Below, piece by piece: positions 32,690-44,755 of a stretch of 64,000 nucleotides of DNA. Below the pieces are notes generated by a model. The model was not told the origin of the DNA and searched no databases. It was given only the letters and a program-made list of their open reading frames with translations. This stretch comes from Gastrodia elata (lineage: Eukaryota > Streptophyta > Magnoliopsida > Asparagales > Orchidaceae), in NCBI GenBank assembly GCA_016760335.1, contig CM028679.1:40726593-40790592 (forward strand), read 5' to 3'. Numbering within the stretch: the stretch's first letter is position 1; each line of letters opens with the position of its first letter. Both the position numbers and the translations under genes were made by a program.

Positions 32690-35600
32690 TAAATTTAGGT
32701 GCACTATATTTTAATGACCAGCCCTGCAACATGTTATTCGACACTGGTGCTAGTCATTCTTTTATTTCTGAATATTTTGCCAATATTTTAAACCACACTC
32801 ATATAAATTAGCTAAGTCATTAAGTGTTGAACTTCTATCTAGAGCCCAACTCAGTGCTCATAAGTTCTGCAATGTCAAGATCCCATTAAATGGTCAAGAG
32901 TTTGACTTCAAGTTAATTGTTCAGCTGTTAGCAATTTTTGATATCATCCTTAGAATAAATTGGCTCAGTGACCAAAATGCCATGATAAACTGCCTTAAGA
33001 AGAAGGTCACCCTTCATTCCTAGGGCAAGACTGAAACTTTTATCGAAAAAGTCAGTATGCAATTATCATTAATTAATGCTATCAAAGCTGAGCAAATAAT
33101 CAATAAGGGTTGTGATGCTTTTCTTATCACTAAATGTGTGAAGCAAAGAAAAATATTCCTCTCTCTGATTGTAAAGTAGTTATTAAATTTGTCGATGTGT
33201 TCTTAGAAGATTTGCCTGGTGTACCTCCACCTAGAGAAGTAGAGTTCTCTATTAAATTGATTTCGGATACCCAGCCGATATCTAAAGCTCCGTACCGAAT
33301 AGCACCTAAGGAAACTCAAAAGCTTAATGAACAGCTACAAGAGCTCTTGAATAAAAGCTTCATCAGGCCAAGCATGTCTCCTTGGGGAGCGCCCATTTTG
33401 TTTGTAAAGAAGAAAGATGGATCTATGCGGATGAGCATATATTACCGTAAATTAAATAAAGTCACCATAAAGAATAAATATCCGTTGCCTAGAAATGATG
33501 ATTTGTTTGACCAGTTATCTGGAGCCGTTATATTCTCTAAGATTGACTTATGGTCTGGATATCCTCAATTGCAAATATAAGAAGCAGATGTAGGAAAGAC
33601 CGCTTTCTGTACTCGTTATGGTCATTTCAAATTTTTAGTGATGTCTTTTGGACTCACTAATGCACCATCAATCTTCATGGATTTGATGCAGTGAGTCCTT
33701 AAACAGTATTTAGACAAATTCATAATCATCTTTATCAATGATATCCTTATCTATTCCCAAACCTTAAGGGGTCATGAAGATCATCTGAGGTTAGTATTAA
33801 AAGCTTTACATGAACATCAGCTTTGTGCCAAATTCTCCAAATGTGAATTTTAGCTTAAATCCATTTCATTCTTGGGGCATGTAGTCGATGCCTAGGGTAT
33901 TCACATAGATTAGAATAAAGTAAGTGCTATTCAATATTGGGTTTAGCCTAAGTCAGTCACCAACATTAGAAGTTTCTTGAGATTAGATGGGTATTACAGA
34001 AAGTTTGTCAAGGGCTTTTCCCAGATTGCCTCGCCTCTAACTAAGCTAACTCAGAAAGCTATTCCATTTGTTTGGAGTCTTTAATGTGAAGAAGCATTTC
34101 AAACTTGAAGGATGCACTTTCTACAGCTCCAGTGCTTGTTCTGCCCAAGGAAGGTTTAAACTATCAGGTATATATAGATGCCTTTGGAATTGGCTTAGGT
34201 TATATGTTAATACAATAGGGTAAGCTAATCGCTTATGCTTCTCGTCAATTAAAACCCCACAAGAAAAATAATCCAGTTCATGATCTTGAACTCGCTGCTG
34301 TAATATTTACCTTAAAAATTTGGCGTAATTATCTATATGGAGTTTAATGTTCAATTTTCACTGATCATCAAAGCTTAAAGTACATCTTCACTCAAAGAGA
34401 ACTAAATTGCCGTCAGAGAAGATGGTTAGAGCTCATTAGTGATTATGATTTAAGTATTTAGTACCATCCGGGTAAAGAAAACGTGGTGGCCGATGCTCTT
34501 AGTCATCACGCTACTCTATCTGACATGATCGCCTCCAGTTCCTTAGACAAGAATTTTGTAAGCTTGAAATTTCTCCAGTCAGTGGTGATATGCTGAGTTC
34601 GCTTCTATTAAATATCAATGTGGAACCTACTTTCCACAGAGATGTCTCCATCTCGCAAACCAAGGATGAAGATTATTTAAAATTCAAATTTGATATTAAA
34701 TGTGGTCATTGTCAATGTTTATAATTCTGGATATCATATTCACCTAGACAGTACTAAAATGTACCAGGACTTAAAGCAATCATTTTGGTGGCCCAGTATA
34801 AAGAAGAGTGTAGCCAATTTTGTAGCTAAGTGTCATGCTTACAACTTGGTAAAGGCTGAGCACCAAAGGCCTCATGGTGTTCTGCATCCATTAGAAATCC
34901 TTGAATAGAAATGATTTGATATATCCATGGATTTTGTTATGGGATTACCTTGCGCAAAGTCTGGCACCGATGCAATCTGGGTTATAGTAGATCGTTTAAC
35001 TAAATCAGCACACTTCCTTCCTATCCGTCAGACTGACTTTGTTGGGAAGCTATGAAAGCTCTATATTAAAGAATTGCTAGGCTGCATGGTATTCTGAAAT
35101 AGATAGTATCCTACAAAGATAGCAGATTTACTTCTAAGTTTTGGCAAGCCGTGCAGCAAGATCTGGGGACCACTCTAGCTATGAGTATAACTTTTTATCC
35201 TCAAATAAATAGTCAAATTGAAAGAGTAAATTAGGTTCTTAAAGATTTGCTTAGGCTATGTATTCTTGATTTTGCCAGTTCATGGGATGATCACATTCCA
35301 TTAGTGGAGTTTGCATACAACAACAGCTATCAGGCCAGTATTAAAATGGATTTTTATGAGGCATTGTATAGTAGAAAATGTAGTACTCCACTAGCTTGGT
35401 CAGAAACAAGAAGCATTCAGCTTTTTGGATCTGAGTTAGTCGAGGAGACTAACAAGAAGATTCATTTAATTCAGCAGAAAATCCAATCTACTCAAGATCG
35501 CCAGAGCAAGTATCATGATGCTCATCATCGTCTCTTAGAATTCAATGTTGGAGATTTTGCTTATTTGAAAATCAATCCAATGAAGGATGTCTATAGATTT

Positions 35601-36000
35601 GGTGTAGCAGGGAAACTTAGTCCTCACTATGTTGGACCTTTTGAGATATTAACCAAGGTAGGATCATCTGCCTACCGATTGAATCTTTCAAATGACTTTA
35701 CAGCCGTTCACAATGTGCACCATGTATCGTCATTAAAAAGATGTCTCAAAGTCCCTTCTCATTCATTCAGCTTCCAGCAATAGAAATTAAACCCGATCTT
35801 TCGTATGCAGAAGAGCAGTGAGAATCTTAGCTCGTGACCAGAAGCAGCTAAGAAATTGCTCAATTCTAATAGTCAAAGTCCAGTGGAAGAATCGATCTTT
35901 AGAAGAAACTATTTGGGAAAAAAGTGGATATGCACAATAAATATATGCAGCTCTTTGCAAGCCCATGTACCATTCATTTTCCTTTCCTTTCTGTTCCATT
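32690..36000 (+). pseudogene. pol of the plus-strand Tekay-like element (PR, RT, RNase H, INT, chromodomain)
   Basis: Protease: DTGAS at 32740-32754. RT: from 33134, with LPPGLPPxR-type LPGVPPPREVEF, APYRIAP and KKDGSMRM; the active site is FIND at 33731-33742, so one catalytic Asp is Asn. RNase H: YIDAFGIGLG (34176), FTDHQSLKYI and YHPGKENVVADALS (about 34465). Integrase: an H-H-C-C region (34690-34850), then MDFVMGLP, IWVIVDRLTKSAHF, KDSRFTSKFW, and an E-region ORF 35247-35783 including GDFAYLKI, GKLSPHYVGPFEIL and VHNVHHVSSLKRCL. A type II chromodomain follows from 35818 (VRILARDQKQLRN, VKVQWKNRSLEETIWE). The order PR-RT-RH-INT-chromodomain identifies a chromovirus. Many stops; not functional. 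Confidence 0.93.
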
Positions 36001-36061
36001 TAGTATTTTAATATTTGTAGTACTTTCTTCACTTGGTGATGTCGGGGATGACATCATTCTT

Positions 36062-36074
36062 AAGTGGAGGAGTT
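36062..36074 (+). other. Polypurine tract
   Basis: aagtggaggagtt lies directly before the 3' LTR start at 36075. The minus-strand element has the equivalent aagtggagcag next to its LTR at 39522. Confidence 0.75.
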
Positions 36075-39000
36075 TGTAACAACCCTAGTTATTACTCTGG
36101 CTAAATTTAGATTTATCAAGCTAAACTAAGCTTTGGTTTTGATTTTATTAGACTCAATGGGGTCATTTAAAACTAACCCTAGAAGTTTGAAATCAATCGA
36201 ACTCATTTGAGCATTTTGGTATTTTTGCCTATTTTTGGATCATGAAAAAATAGATAAATTAATTTGATCTCCAAATTAAAATCTGGTTTCATTTTTGAGT
36301 TCCTCATGCCCTAATTAGCTAAGGGTGAATTTTTGGGAATTTTTATTTATTAAATTAATTCTATATTTTTTTTATATATATGGGATTTGCTGTCGGGACC
36401 ACGGCAGATCCGCTGCGGGGTCCCGACAGCGGCGCTTCAATCCACACCAATGGATGCGTTAGTACGCATCCTAACGCACTTTGTCCAATGGCATGATCTA
36501 TCCCGCACCATAATCTAATCCTCAGTGTCAGATCAATCGAGCATATCCAACAGTTACCATCTAATCCATGGGTTATTAGCTGAGTAGCGCATCACAGCTT
36601 CCAATTCTGACGGCTCTGCGATCAGATGACTCCCAGCATTTCGAGCACTGTGGACCTTCGTCAACCTCTCACCCATTCGCCCATCTGGTCTCCCCGATAG
36701 CCTGACCTTTTCAGCCCCGTGGCAGTATGGGAATTGCCCCAATCTTCCCATTTCACCCTCCAGCGCGATGTCTTGTCGGCTGCCATCTCCCCGAATTGCC
36801 CCCGATCATTTCATTAACCCCATTTCTTTGAGTCGAGCCATACCTTGATTCCCAAGCTCTGGAATCCTCCCATAGAGCCTCCCTTTTGCTATAAATAGCC
36901 TTCCCTCAACCCTGTGAGCTCCTTTGCTCCCTTAAAATTCTGTGGATTCCTTCTTCTTCCCTGTCAATCCCCATTGGAGGTGCTTGCTGTTCCCAATGAT
37001 TCTAGTGCTACGAACCACTGATAGTGGGTGCATATTTGGCATTCAGACCCCCTGTTAGCTATTGTGATCTTCTGGAGGCCTTAGCCACCTTCAATTGCTC
37101 CAGGCTATGTTTACAACCCCTATCCAAGGTATAGATTCTTTCCACTGAGCTGTGTAAGCTCAGCCTATCGATTTAATCTCGTAGTTATTCCCTTTGGATG
37201 TTGTCTAGCTTTCTTAGCCTCCTAGGAATCTAACCCGATTGCTCCCAGGGTCTAAGCTAGCTCCGATCGATCAAGTAGCGGCTGAACCATGGCTGAGTCA
37301 GAGTGAGGACTCGTCTATCGGCTGCACCCCAGGTCGCATAACCTTGGGCGTTCGACTTGCCTCACCTCACTAATGGTGTAGAGATCAAACCCCACCAAGT
37401 TGGTGGTATCTATGAGGAGGATTTGCTCCTCACAGTAAACCATAATCACTCCTACTCATGCTATTTCAGTGGAGTAACCTTCTGGCGATCCACTGCATCC
37501 CAAATAGGGCATTTAGGTTCAATCGGTGCGCCTTGTCATCCTAATGGTGTGGCGATTGAGTGTTGGTCATGACATGAAGTATCGACTGAGAATTTTGCAA
37601 TCCAAGCCCTACCCTAATCTGTAAGTCACGTGAAGAGAGTGGGGACGACGACATTATCGCCTCGGGCTGGGCAGCACAGGCCCGCGCGGTGCGACAGTGT
37701 CGGCCCACCTGGGCTCCGCTCTGACCTACGTGGTTTAGAAATTGGGCCGGGTAATTAAATGAATTTGGATTTATTTCCCTTCTGAAAAATAAAGGATAAA
37801 TGGATTTAATTAAATACCATATGATTCAATTTAAATAAACATTCATAATAAATTAATGAAATAACTAAATCAATTCTTATTCAAATGGTATGATCCAATA
37901 TACTATTTTAATCAAAAAAATATAAGGAATAATAATATAAAATAAAATCCAAATTCTAATGGTTAAATTTTAATTAATTGCCTAATCTTTCTCTGTTCTT
38001 AATAAATTCTTAATTAATTCAATTAATGTTCAAAAATTATAATTAAGGTCTCTAATTGCTTATAAGATTGTTAGTACCTATTTAAGCTATTAGAAATCAT
38101 TTAGGAGTCCTAAATTTACTAATCACCTCTTAATTACCCTAAACCTTGAGTAGTAAATTAAGCCTTAATTAACCTTTTGATTTTGATGATTTAAGTTTCA
38201 ATCATCTTCTAAAGTGCAGTAGAGTTTATAAATTTGTTTGGATCATCTTAATGTGCCTTAATTTTATTAATCACCTTAATCAGTCTTAAAATATGATTAA
38301 TGCTAATTAGGCTAATATTGATGTCAATCTTGAGATAAGTGTTTTATTTACTTCGTTAGTTAATATCAAGTTCATTAGAACTAATTTGAATCAAATTGAA
38401 TGTTTAAATCCAAAATTTCTAATTTAGTCTTAAGAAGGGTATTTTGGTCATTTTGACCAAAATATTATTTAACCACCCCTAATCCCTAAAATTTTAGTGA
38501 TATGCTTTTAATTAATTCATTAGCACATTTTCTAAAACTTCAAGTTCAATGAATTTGGTCTAAGTGATTAAGTCTTAAATTTCTTGAATAAGATCTTAAG
38601 ATCTTAAGAGTGATCTAAAACTCCTCACTAAGGAACAACCTAATTAGTACTAGCATTCAAATTCAAGTTTAGTTGCCTTATTAAAATCATTAATGAACTA
38701 TAGCTTAAAAGGAGTGGGATGCAAAACCTAAGTCTAAACTTTAGTTTAAATCTTAAGTGATCAAACTTTAGAGCTTAGATCTTAGATCCTGTGATCATCT
38801 GATTAATTTATATCACTTCATTTGGAATTCCCTGCTTGATTTAATTATCTAATTCTTTTTGAAACCCCCTTGTGGGTGTAAGACTAATTCAATCTGTAGA
38901 ATAATGTGATTATTCAATGGATTGGATGTAAATCTTAGATTCATATGATCTTAATAGATTATCTTATCTTATGATATTAGAATGACCTTTCATTAAGATC

Positions 39001-39427
39001 TTAGTCCCTGAATCTTTCAACTCATAAGATTCTTTACCATGAGATTATAGTTGGATGTGAACCATATATCCTTAGTAGGATAAGTACCTTAGATTCAGGA
39101 TTTGAACCCCAAGTATGGAGTTTAAGTCCAAAATATCTAATCTTGATTAGCATGATCAAGATTTGGGGTTGAGTGATTTAAATACATTAAATTAAGTCAT
39201 TAAATTATTTACGTTAATCTTTTACAATCGTCATTGATTATGAATTAGAACTTGTTAAGTTCTTATGTTAACATTAAGGTCATGAATCTAGGATTATACT
39301 CAATAGCTAGATATTGGAGATCCTAAACTTGTATTTTTCTTAGAATAGTAAGACTAAATTAATTTAGATAACAATGAATATCACATAAATTTAGTTGAGT
39401 CTCTTGCTTATTTTCACTATTATTTCA
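36075..39427 (+). mobile_element. 3' LTR of the plus-strand Tekay-like element, truncated at its 3' end
   Basis: Starts TGTAACAACC and is clearly homologous to the 5' LTR (27540), including the GC-rich island, TATA box and the block gtaggataagtacctt (39072). It keeps 37373-39056, which the 5' LTR has lost. At 39427, after a ttattttcactattattt tract equal to about 29280 of the 5' LTR, it ends abruptly against a reverse LTR piece. The remaining 1.35 kb is missing. Confidence 0.85.
36890..36898 (+). promoter_or_regulatory. TATA box (TATAAATAG) of the 3' LTR
   Basis: Conserved with 28426-28434 in the 5' LTR. Confidence 0.65.
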
Positions 39428-39522
39428 TGGTTAGGTTCTAATGAGCTTTAAAATTTAGTGGCATTAGTCTTAAAATCTAATTAAGCATAGATTAAGTTGG
39501 GTAACAACTTAGGGTTGTTACA
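39428..39522 (-). mobile_element. Remnant of the 3' LTR of the minus-strand Tekay-like element
   Basis: Read on the minus strand it begins TGTAACAACCCTAAGTTG and is preceded by a polypurine tract and integrase, so it is the start of that element's 3' LTR. Only 95 bp remain before the break at 39427/39428. It opens with the hairpin GTAACAAC/GTTGTTAC (39501-39521). Confidence 0.75.
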
Positions 39523-42500
39523 CACTGCTCCACTTAAGAATGATGTCATCCTCGATATCATAACTAAGAAGGGAAAGAGAACACATAATTTAAGACAGAA
39601 AAATAAGAGTACTTGGATTCTCAAAAAGGCTTGATACTTTTGCTGTATATCCGCATTTTTCTCCCAAGTAGATTCTTCAAGAGAACGATTCCTCCATCAA
39701 ACTTTTACCATGAAAATAGAGCGATTCCTCAGCTACTTTTGATCATGACCTAAATTTTGATTGGCTCCTCCATATAGAAAAGATTGAGTTGGAGAGATAC
39801 GATTAGAAGTTGGACTAAATGCTAAGGATTTTTAAGACATCTCCACAGTGATGAAATATGAAATACATTGTGCACTACTAAGAAATCTTCTGGAAGCTTT
39901 AAATTATAGACTGCATAACCTACTTTTGTTACTACTTTGAAAGGCCTAATATAACGGGGACTGAGCTTCCTTGCTATGCCAAAATGTAAAACACCTTTTA
40001 TCTGGCTAACTTTGAGATATGCAAAATCACCAACTTTAAACTCCAAAGGATGGTGCCTGGCATCATGATACTTACTTTGATGATCCTGAGTAGCAGGAAT
40101 CCTCTGCTGAATTGAATGCACTTTCTTGTTGGTTTCATATACCAGATTAGATCCAAAAAGTTGAACACTACCAATTTTTAACCATGCAAGTGGAGTGCTG
40201 CACTTCCTCCCATGTAAGGCTTTATATAGAGCTGTGCTAATGCTTGGTTAATGACTATTGTTATAATTAAACTCTATAAGAGAAATGTTGTCTTCATAGA
40301 AACCACCAAAATCTAAGATACACAGACATAACAGATTTTCGATAACTTGATTAACACGTTATATTTGACCATCTATTTGAAGATGGAAAGAGGTGCTCAT
40401 ACCTAGATTAGTTCCCATGTCTTGATGCATTGCTTGCCAGAACTTAGACGTGAATCTGCTATCTCTGTTGATTATGATCGATTTAGGAATCCTATGGAGT
40501 TTGACAAACTCTTTGGTATAGATCCTTGCCAACTTTTCCACATAATCGATTTGACAAATATGGATGAAATTAGCTAGCTTGGTTAGTGGATCAACTATCA
40601 CCCAAATTGAATCAGCTCCAAATCTCGACTTAGGTAGACCCATAACAAAATCCATAGATATATCAAATCACTTCCATTCAAGAATTGTTAAAGGATGAAG
40701 GAGTCTTCTAGGAGATTACATACATGGCACTTTACAATGAATTCTGCTACACTCTTTATCATATCAGGCCACCATAAAGATTGCTTTAAGTCTTGGTAAA
40801 TTTTTTTACTACCAGGGTTGACCTTATATACATAGTTATGACTTTCAATGAGAACTTCTTGATGTATGGATTTAGGACTCCAAAGACAATTTCATTGATG
40901 AATCACACTTCTATGCAGCTACAAATCATGGCAATGACCACCTTCAATTTCAGTCTTGAACTTAAGATAGTCTTTGTCTTTGGTCTGAGAGATGGAGACA
41001 TCTCTATGAAAGGTTGGTTCAACATAATTTAGCTGTATTAATTGACTAAGCATATTGTTATATATAGAGAGTCTTTAGTGTTCAGGAGCAGCAAAAGCGT
41101 CGCAGCGCGCCGTGGCTCGCCGCCGCGTGCCCTAATGGTTCTCTTTTGAAATTGAGGCACTGTCGCACACCTCAGTAGTTAGCATTCAAGAAGTAGGAGC
41201 TGCAGTGCGCCAAAGCAGAAATTGTCGCTGCAGTGCGCCACAGAGAAAACCGGCGCCATATCTCACCCCAGCAGATCCATTCTAAGGCGCGAGTTGCAAA
41301 CCCAAGACACAGGTGCTACCGCACACCGTAGCACGCCGCAGCAAAATTAATTGAAATTAAATTCGTAGGTCAGGAGCTGCAACGTGCCATAGTGCACCAT
41401 AGCGTGTCGCAGCGGATGATTATTCGAAAGTTAAGTGCTACGGCGCACCATAGCGCCTGACGGAGTTCTGCTTCGTTCCAATTCTTATTTTAAGCAAATA
41501 TGAGGGTGTTTTGGACATTTTAGGGTCCAAAATTGAGCTAACTACTTAAGCCTAAGTGTTGGAAGAAAACTTAAGCAGTTGGCATATCAGATTTGGAGGC
41601 TAAGACTACTTGAAAGGAGAAGAACCCTAAGCCAAAACCTAGGGGGCTATTATGCAAGAAAGATCTTGCAGGTTGGAGGAGAAACTCCAGGAGGTAGCTG
41701 CTTCTTCCTTTCTCTATTTTAAGAGTAGAGCTACAACTTTTGTGTTGAGGTGATATAGCTCTTGTAACTCTGTAAACTTCAAGCTATTTTCTAGTGGATT
41801 TTCTAGTTGGTGTGGCTCCGTGATTTTTCCCATTTTTGAGGTTTCCACATAAATCTTTGTGTTTGGATGATTGTATGTGCTGTGATCTTTGTCTTATGGA
41901 TTTGTGATTTCTAAACTTGCTTAGTAATCATCAATGCATTCCCCAATCCTCAAAGGCTTAGGAGATTTATAGAGATCTTGTTTTCAACACATATCACCTC
42001 TGATAGGCTCGATGTGCAACTTATAAAATTCATTAATGATAGGACTTTTGGTGATCAAGGCACATAATGTAGCACGATAGCTAAAAGCATTAGCTACAAC
42101 ATTTTCTTTGCTAGGATGATACTGAATATTCAAATCATAGTCACTGATCAATTCATCCACCTTATATGTAGGAAGTTTAGTTCGCACTTAGTAAAAATAT
42201 ACTTCAAGCTCTGATAATTAGTTAAAATAGAACACTGAACGCCATAGGAATAGTGATGCAAAATTTTTCAGGCAAAGATAATGGCAGTAAACTCAAGATC
42301 ATGCACTGAATAACTCTTCTCATGAGGCTTAAGCTGATAAGAAGTATATGCAATTACTCTATCTTCTTGGATTAATACGCATCCCAAATCAACTCTGGAC
42401 ACATTAGTGCAGACTTGGTAGTCTAAACCTTCTTTTGGCAAATGAACACTAAGGTAGTTGAGTGTATATCTCTTAACTTTTGAAATGCTTTTTCGTATTC

Positions 42501-44755
42501 AGAATTACAAATAAAATGTACAACTTTCAGAGTTAGTTTGGTCAATGGAGAGGCAATTTGAGAGAAGCCTTTAACAAATTTTTTGTAATAACTAGCTAAT
42601 CCCAAAAAACTTTGAATATCAGTCATTCATTTTGGCTATGACCAATCTTAAATAACATTGACTTTCTTTTGATCAACTCTAATACCTTGAGCGTCAACAA
42701 CTTGACCCAGTAATACCATTGAGTCGAGCCAAAGCTCACACTTGGAGTACTTAGCGTAGAATTGATGGTTGTGCAGTTCTTATAGTAGGACTCTTAAGTG
42801 GTTTTCATGCTCCACTTCACTCTTCAAGTAAATCAGATTTCCTCAATGAAGATGATCATAAATTTTCCTAAGAAGGACTTAAGCACACGCCACATTAGAG
42901 ATGTGGAGATGGATGATATATTCATTAGACCGAAAGACATCACCTGAAATTCATAATGTCCATAACGCCTAAATGTTATCTTCTCAACAACTTCATCCTT
43001 GACTCGCAGTTGGTGGTAGCCTGACCGCAAGTAAATCTTAGCTCCAAATAACTGATCGAATAGGTCGTCGATTTGAGGTAACAGATACTTGTTATTGATC
43101 ATCACCTTATTGAGATCTCTATAGTCTATGCACATATGCATGGAACCGTCTTTATTCTTGATGAAAATAACTGGCTCTCCCAAAGGAGATGAGCTTGGCC
43201 TAATGAGATATTTTTCCAGTAATTCCTGAAGTTGCTTATTCAGTTCCTGCAACTCCTTGGGTGCCATGCGATATGGGACTTTGGATATAGCCTACAATCT
43301 AGGGATAAACTTAACTGTAAACTCTACTTCTCTAATGGGGGGAAGACCAGGTAGGTCTTCAAGAAAAATATTGGGAAATTATCAAATGATACAATTCTCG
43401 CTAGTAGGAACATCTTCCTTCTTCTCTCCTAGATGAATTACTAGGTAGGCGTCGCATTATTTTACTACTAGCTTTTCTGCTTTTAAAATGTGAATAAGAG
43501 AAGCTTGGGTACTGAACTTGCCTATGAATGATTTGGCTTGACTTCCACTACATAAAGTGATTTGCTTCTTCTGATAGTTAATTCTGGCATCATGCTTACT
43601 TAGCTAGTTCCTTCAGAGAATTACGTTAAAATGTGCTATAGAAGGCACAATTAGCTTAGCTTCAAAACTTTGCTCACCGATGGGGATTGATATACTATAA
43701 AACTATTGAGCTTGCATGCTAACTCCAGAAGGTAACTATATGCTTAAGGAATTATTTAATTGATATAAGGTTAACTTTAGAGTTTTAGCCTAGCTTTTTA
43801 ATACAAAGGAGTTACTTGCTCCAGCATTAAAAAGAACAATATAAGTTTTTCCATTTATATATAGAGTGCCTCTATTCAAATATAACATAGTTTTACCTGA
43901 AACATTCAAAGAAGAAAATAATAAGTGAAAGCAGAAATAATAATAATTTTAAAACACGCTGAAGACTACTTCATTTTCTTCAGGATCAGAGGCTGGAGTC
44001 TACATGTAGACTCTAGTAGGAGCAAATGGTTGACAATTTTGGTGTGCACGACCTTAATGATTATGGGCATGGGCAGGAGCAGGTGCACCTTTTGGGGCTG
44101 CATCAAGAGCAGGTTCTAGCATGACTGCCAGAGCAAGAGCTCATCTATTCAAAGGTTAAGGTTGGAAGGCTTGATATCTTTTAGAGTGGATAATAATAAC
44201 TCCAATGATAGTCTTCTCAAAGGCACAGTTGAAGAAATAGTGACCATGCGCATTTGAAACATATATTTCCTTGATGGTAACATTTACTGTAGGGATGTAG
44301 ATGTTTGCACACAGGAGTATCCACTCGGGTTGTTCAGCTTTGTTGTAGTAGACCTTAGCCACCTTCTAAAGCTTAAAAGCTTCCCTTCTTGTAGGATTGA
44401 AGTGAACTTTCCTCTTTCTGTCCATTTGACCTTGAAAATGTTCTTACATATGCACTGCTTTAGCGAGTTCTGAAAAGTTTTTGAATTGATGGGAAATGAG
44501 ATGCGCTCTGATTGAGTCTCAGAGTCCTTTCTAAAATTGACTGCATCTTGTCAACTCTGATCTTACCAAGTTTTGGGCAAAATGAGATAAATGCCAAAAT
44601 TCTAATGCATACTCAGACACAAATCTCCCTCCTTGAATGAGATGAAGTAGTTCATCTTTGAGAATGGTCTGGAATGCAATGTATCCAAAGGTAAATAAAT
44701 CCAAAGCAAAAAGGAAAGCATATTATACAATTTTTAATGAATAGAGAATAATACT
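39523..44755 (-). pseudogene. gag-pol of the minus-strand Tekay-like element, broken
   Basis: On the minus strand: gag from about 44690 (LIQGGRFVSEYALEFWHLSHFAQNLV) to a decayed zinc knuckle (NAHGHYFFNC, about 44235). Protease is at 43800-43870, where the usual DTGAS reads NAGAS. RT is at 42833-43267 (LIRPSSSPLGEPVIFIKNKDGSM, with FIEE in place of the Y/F-x-D-D active site) and 42423-42626. RNase H end is at 41984-42187 (YHPSKENVVANAFS). Integrase is at 40359-40655 (MDFVMGLPKSRFGADSIWVIVD, RDSRFTSKFW), and the integrase tail at 39822-40121 (HISSLWRCL). A copia solo LTR splits RNase H from integrase. The gag start, leader and primer site are deleted at about 44755. The catalytic losses rule out activity. 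Confidence 0.9.
41056..41989 (+). mobile_element. Copia (Tork-like) solo LTR, 934 bp
   Basis: Starts TGTTATATATAG and ends TTTCAACA, with CATAT on both sides (41051-41055, 41990-41994). TGTT..AACA ends and a 5-bp duplication are typical of copia. The 3' half matches, in reverse, the copia LTR at 22665-23371. GC words fill 41090-41470. There is no internal region, so it is a solo LTR. It sits inside the minus-strand Tekay-like pol. Confidence 0.88.
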
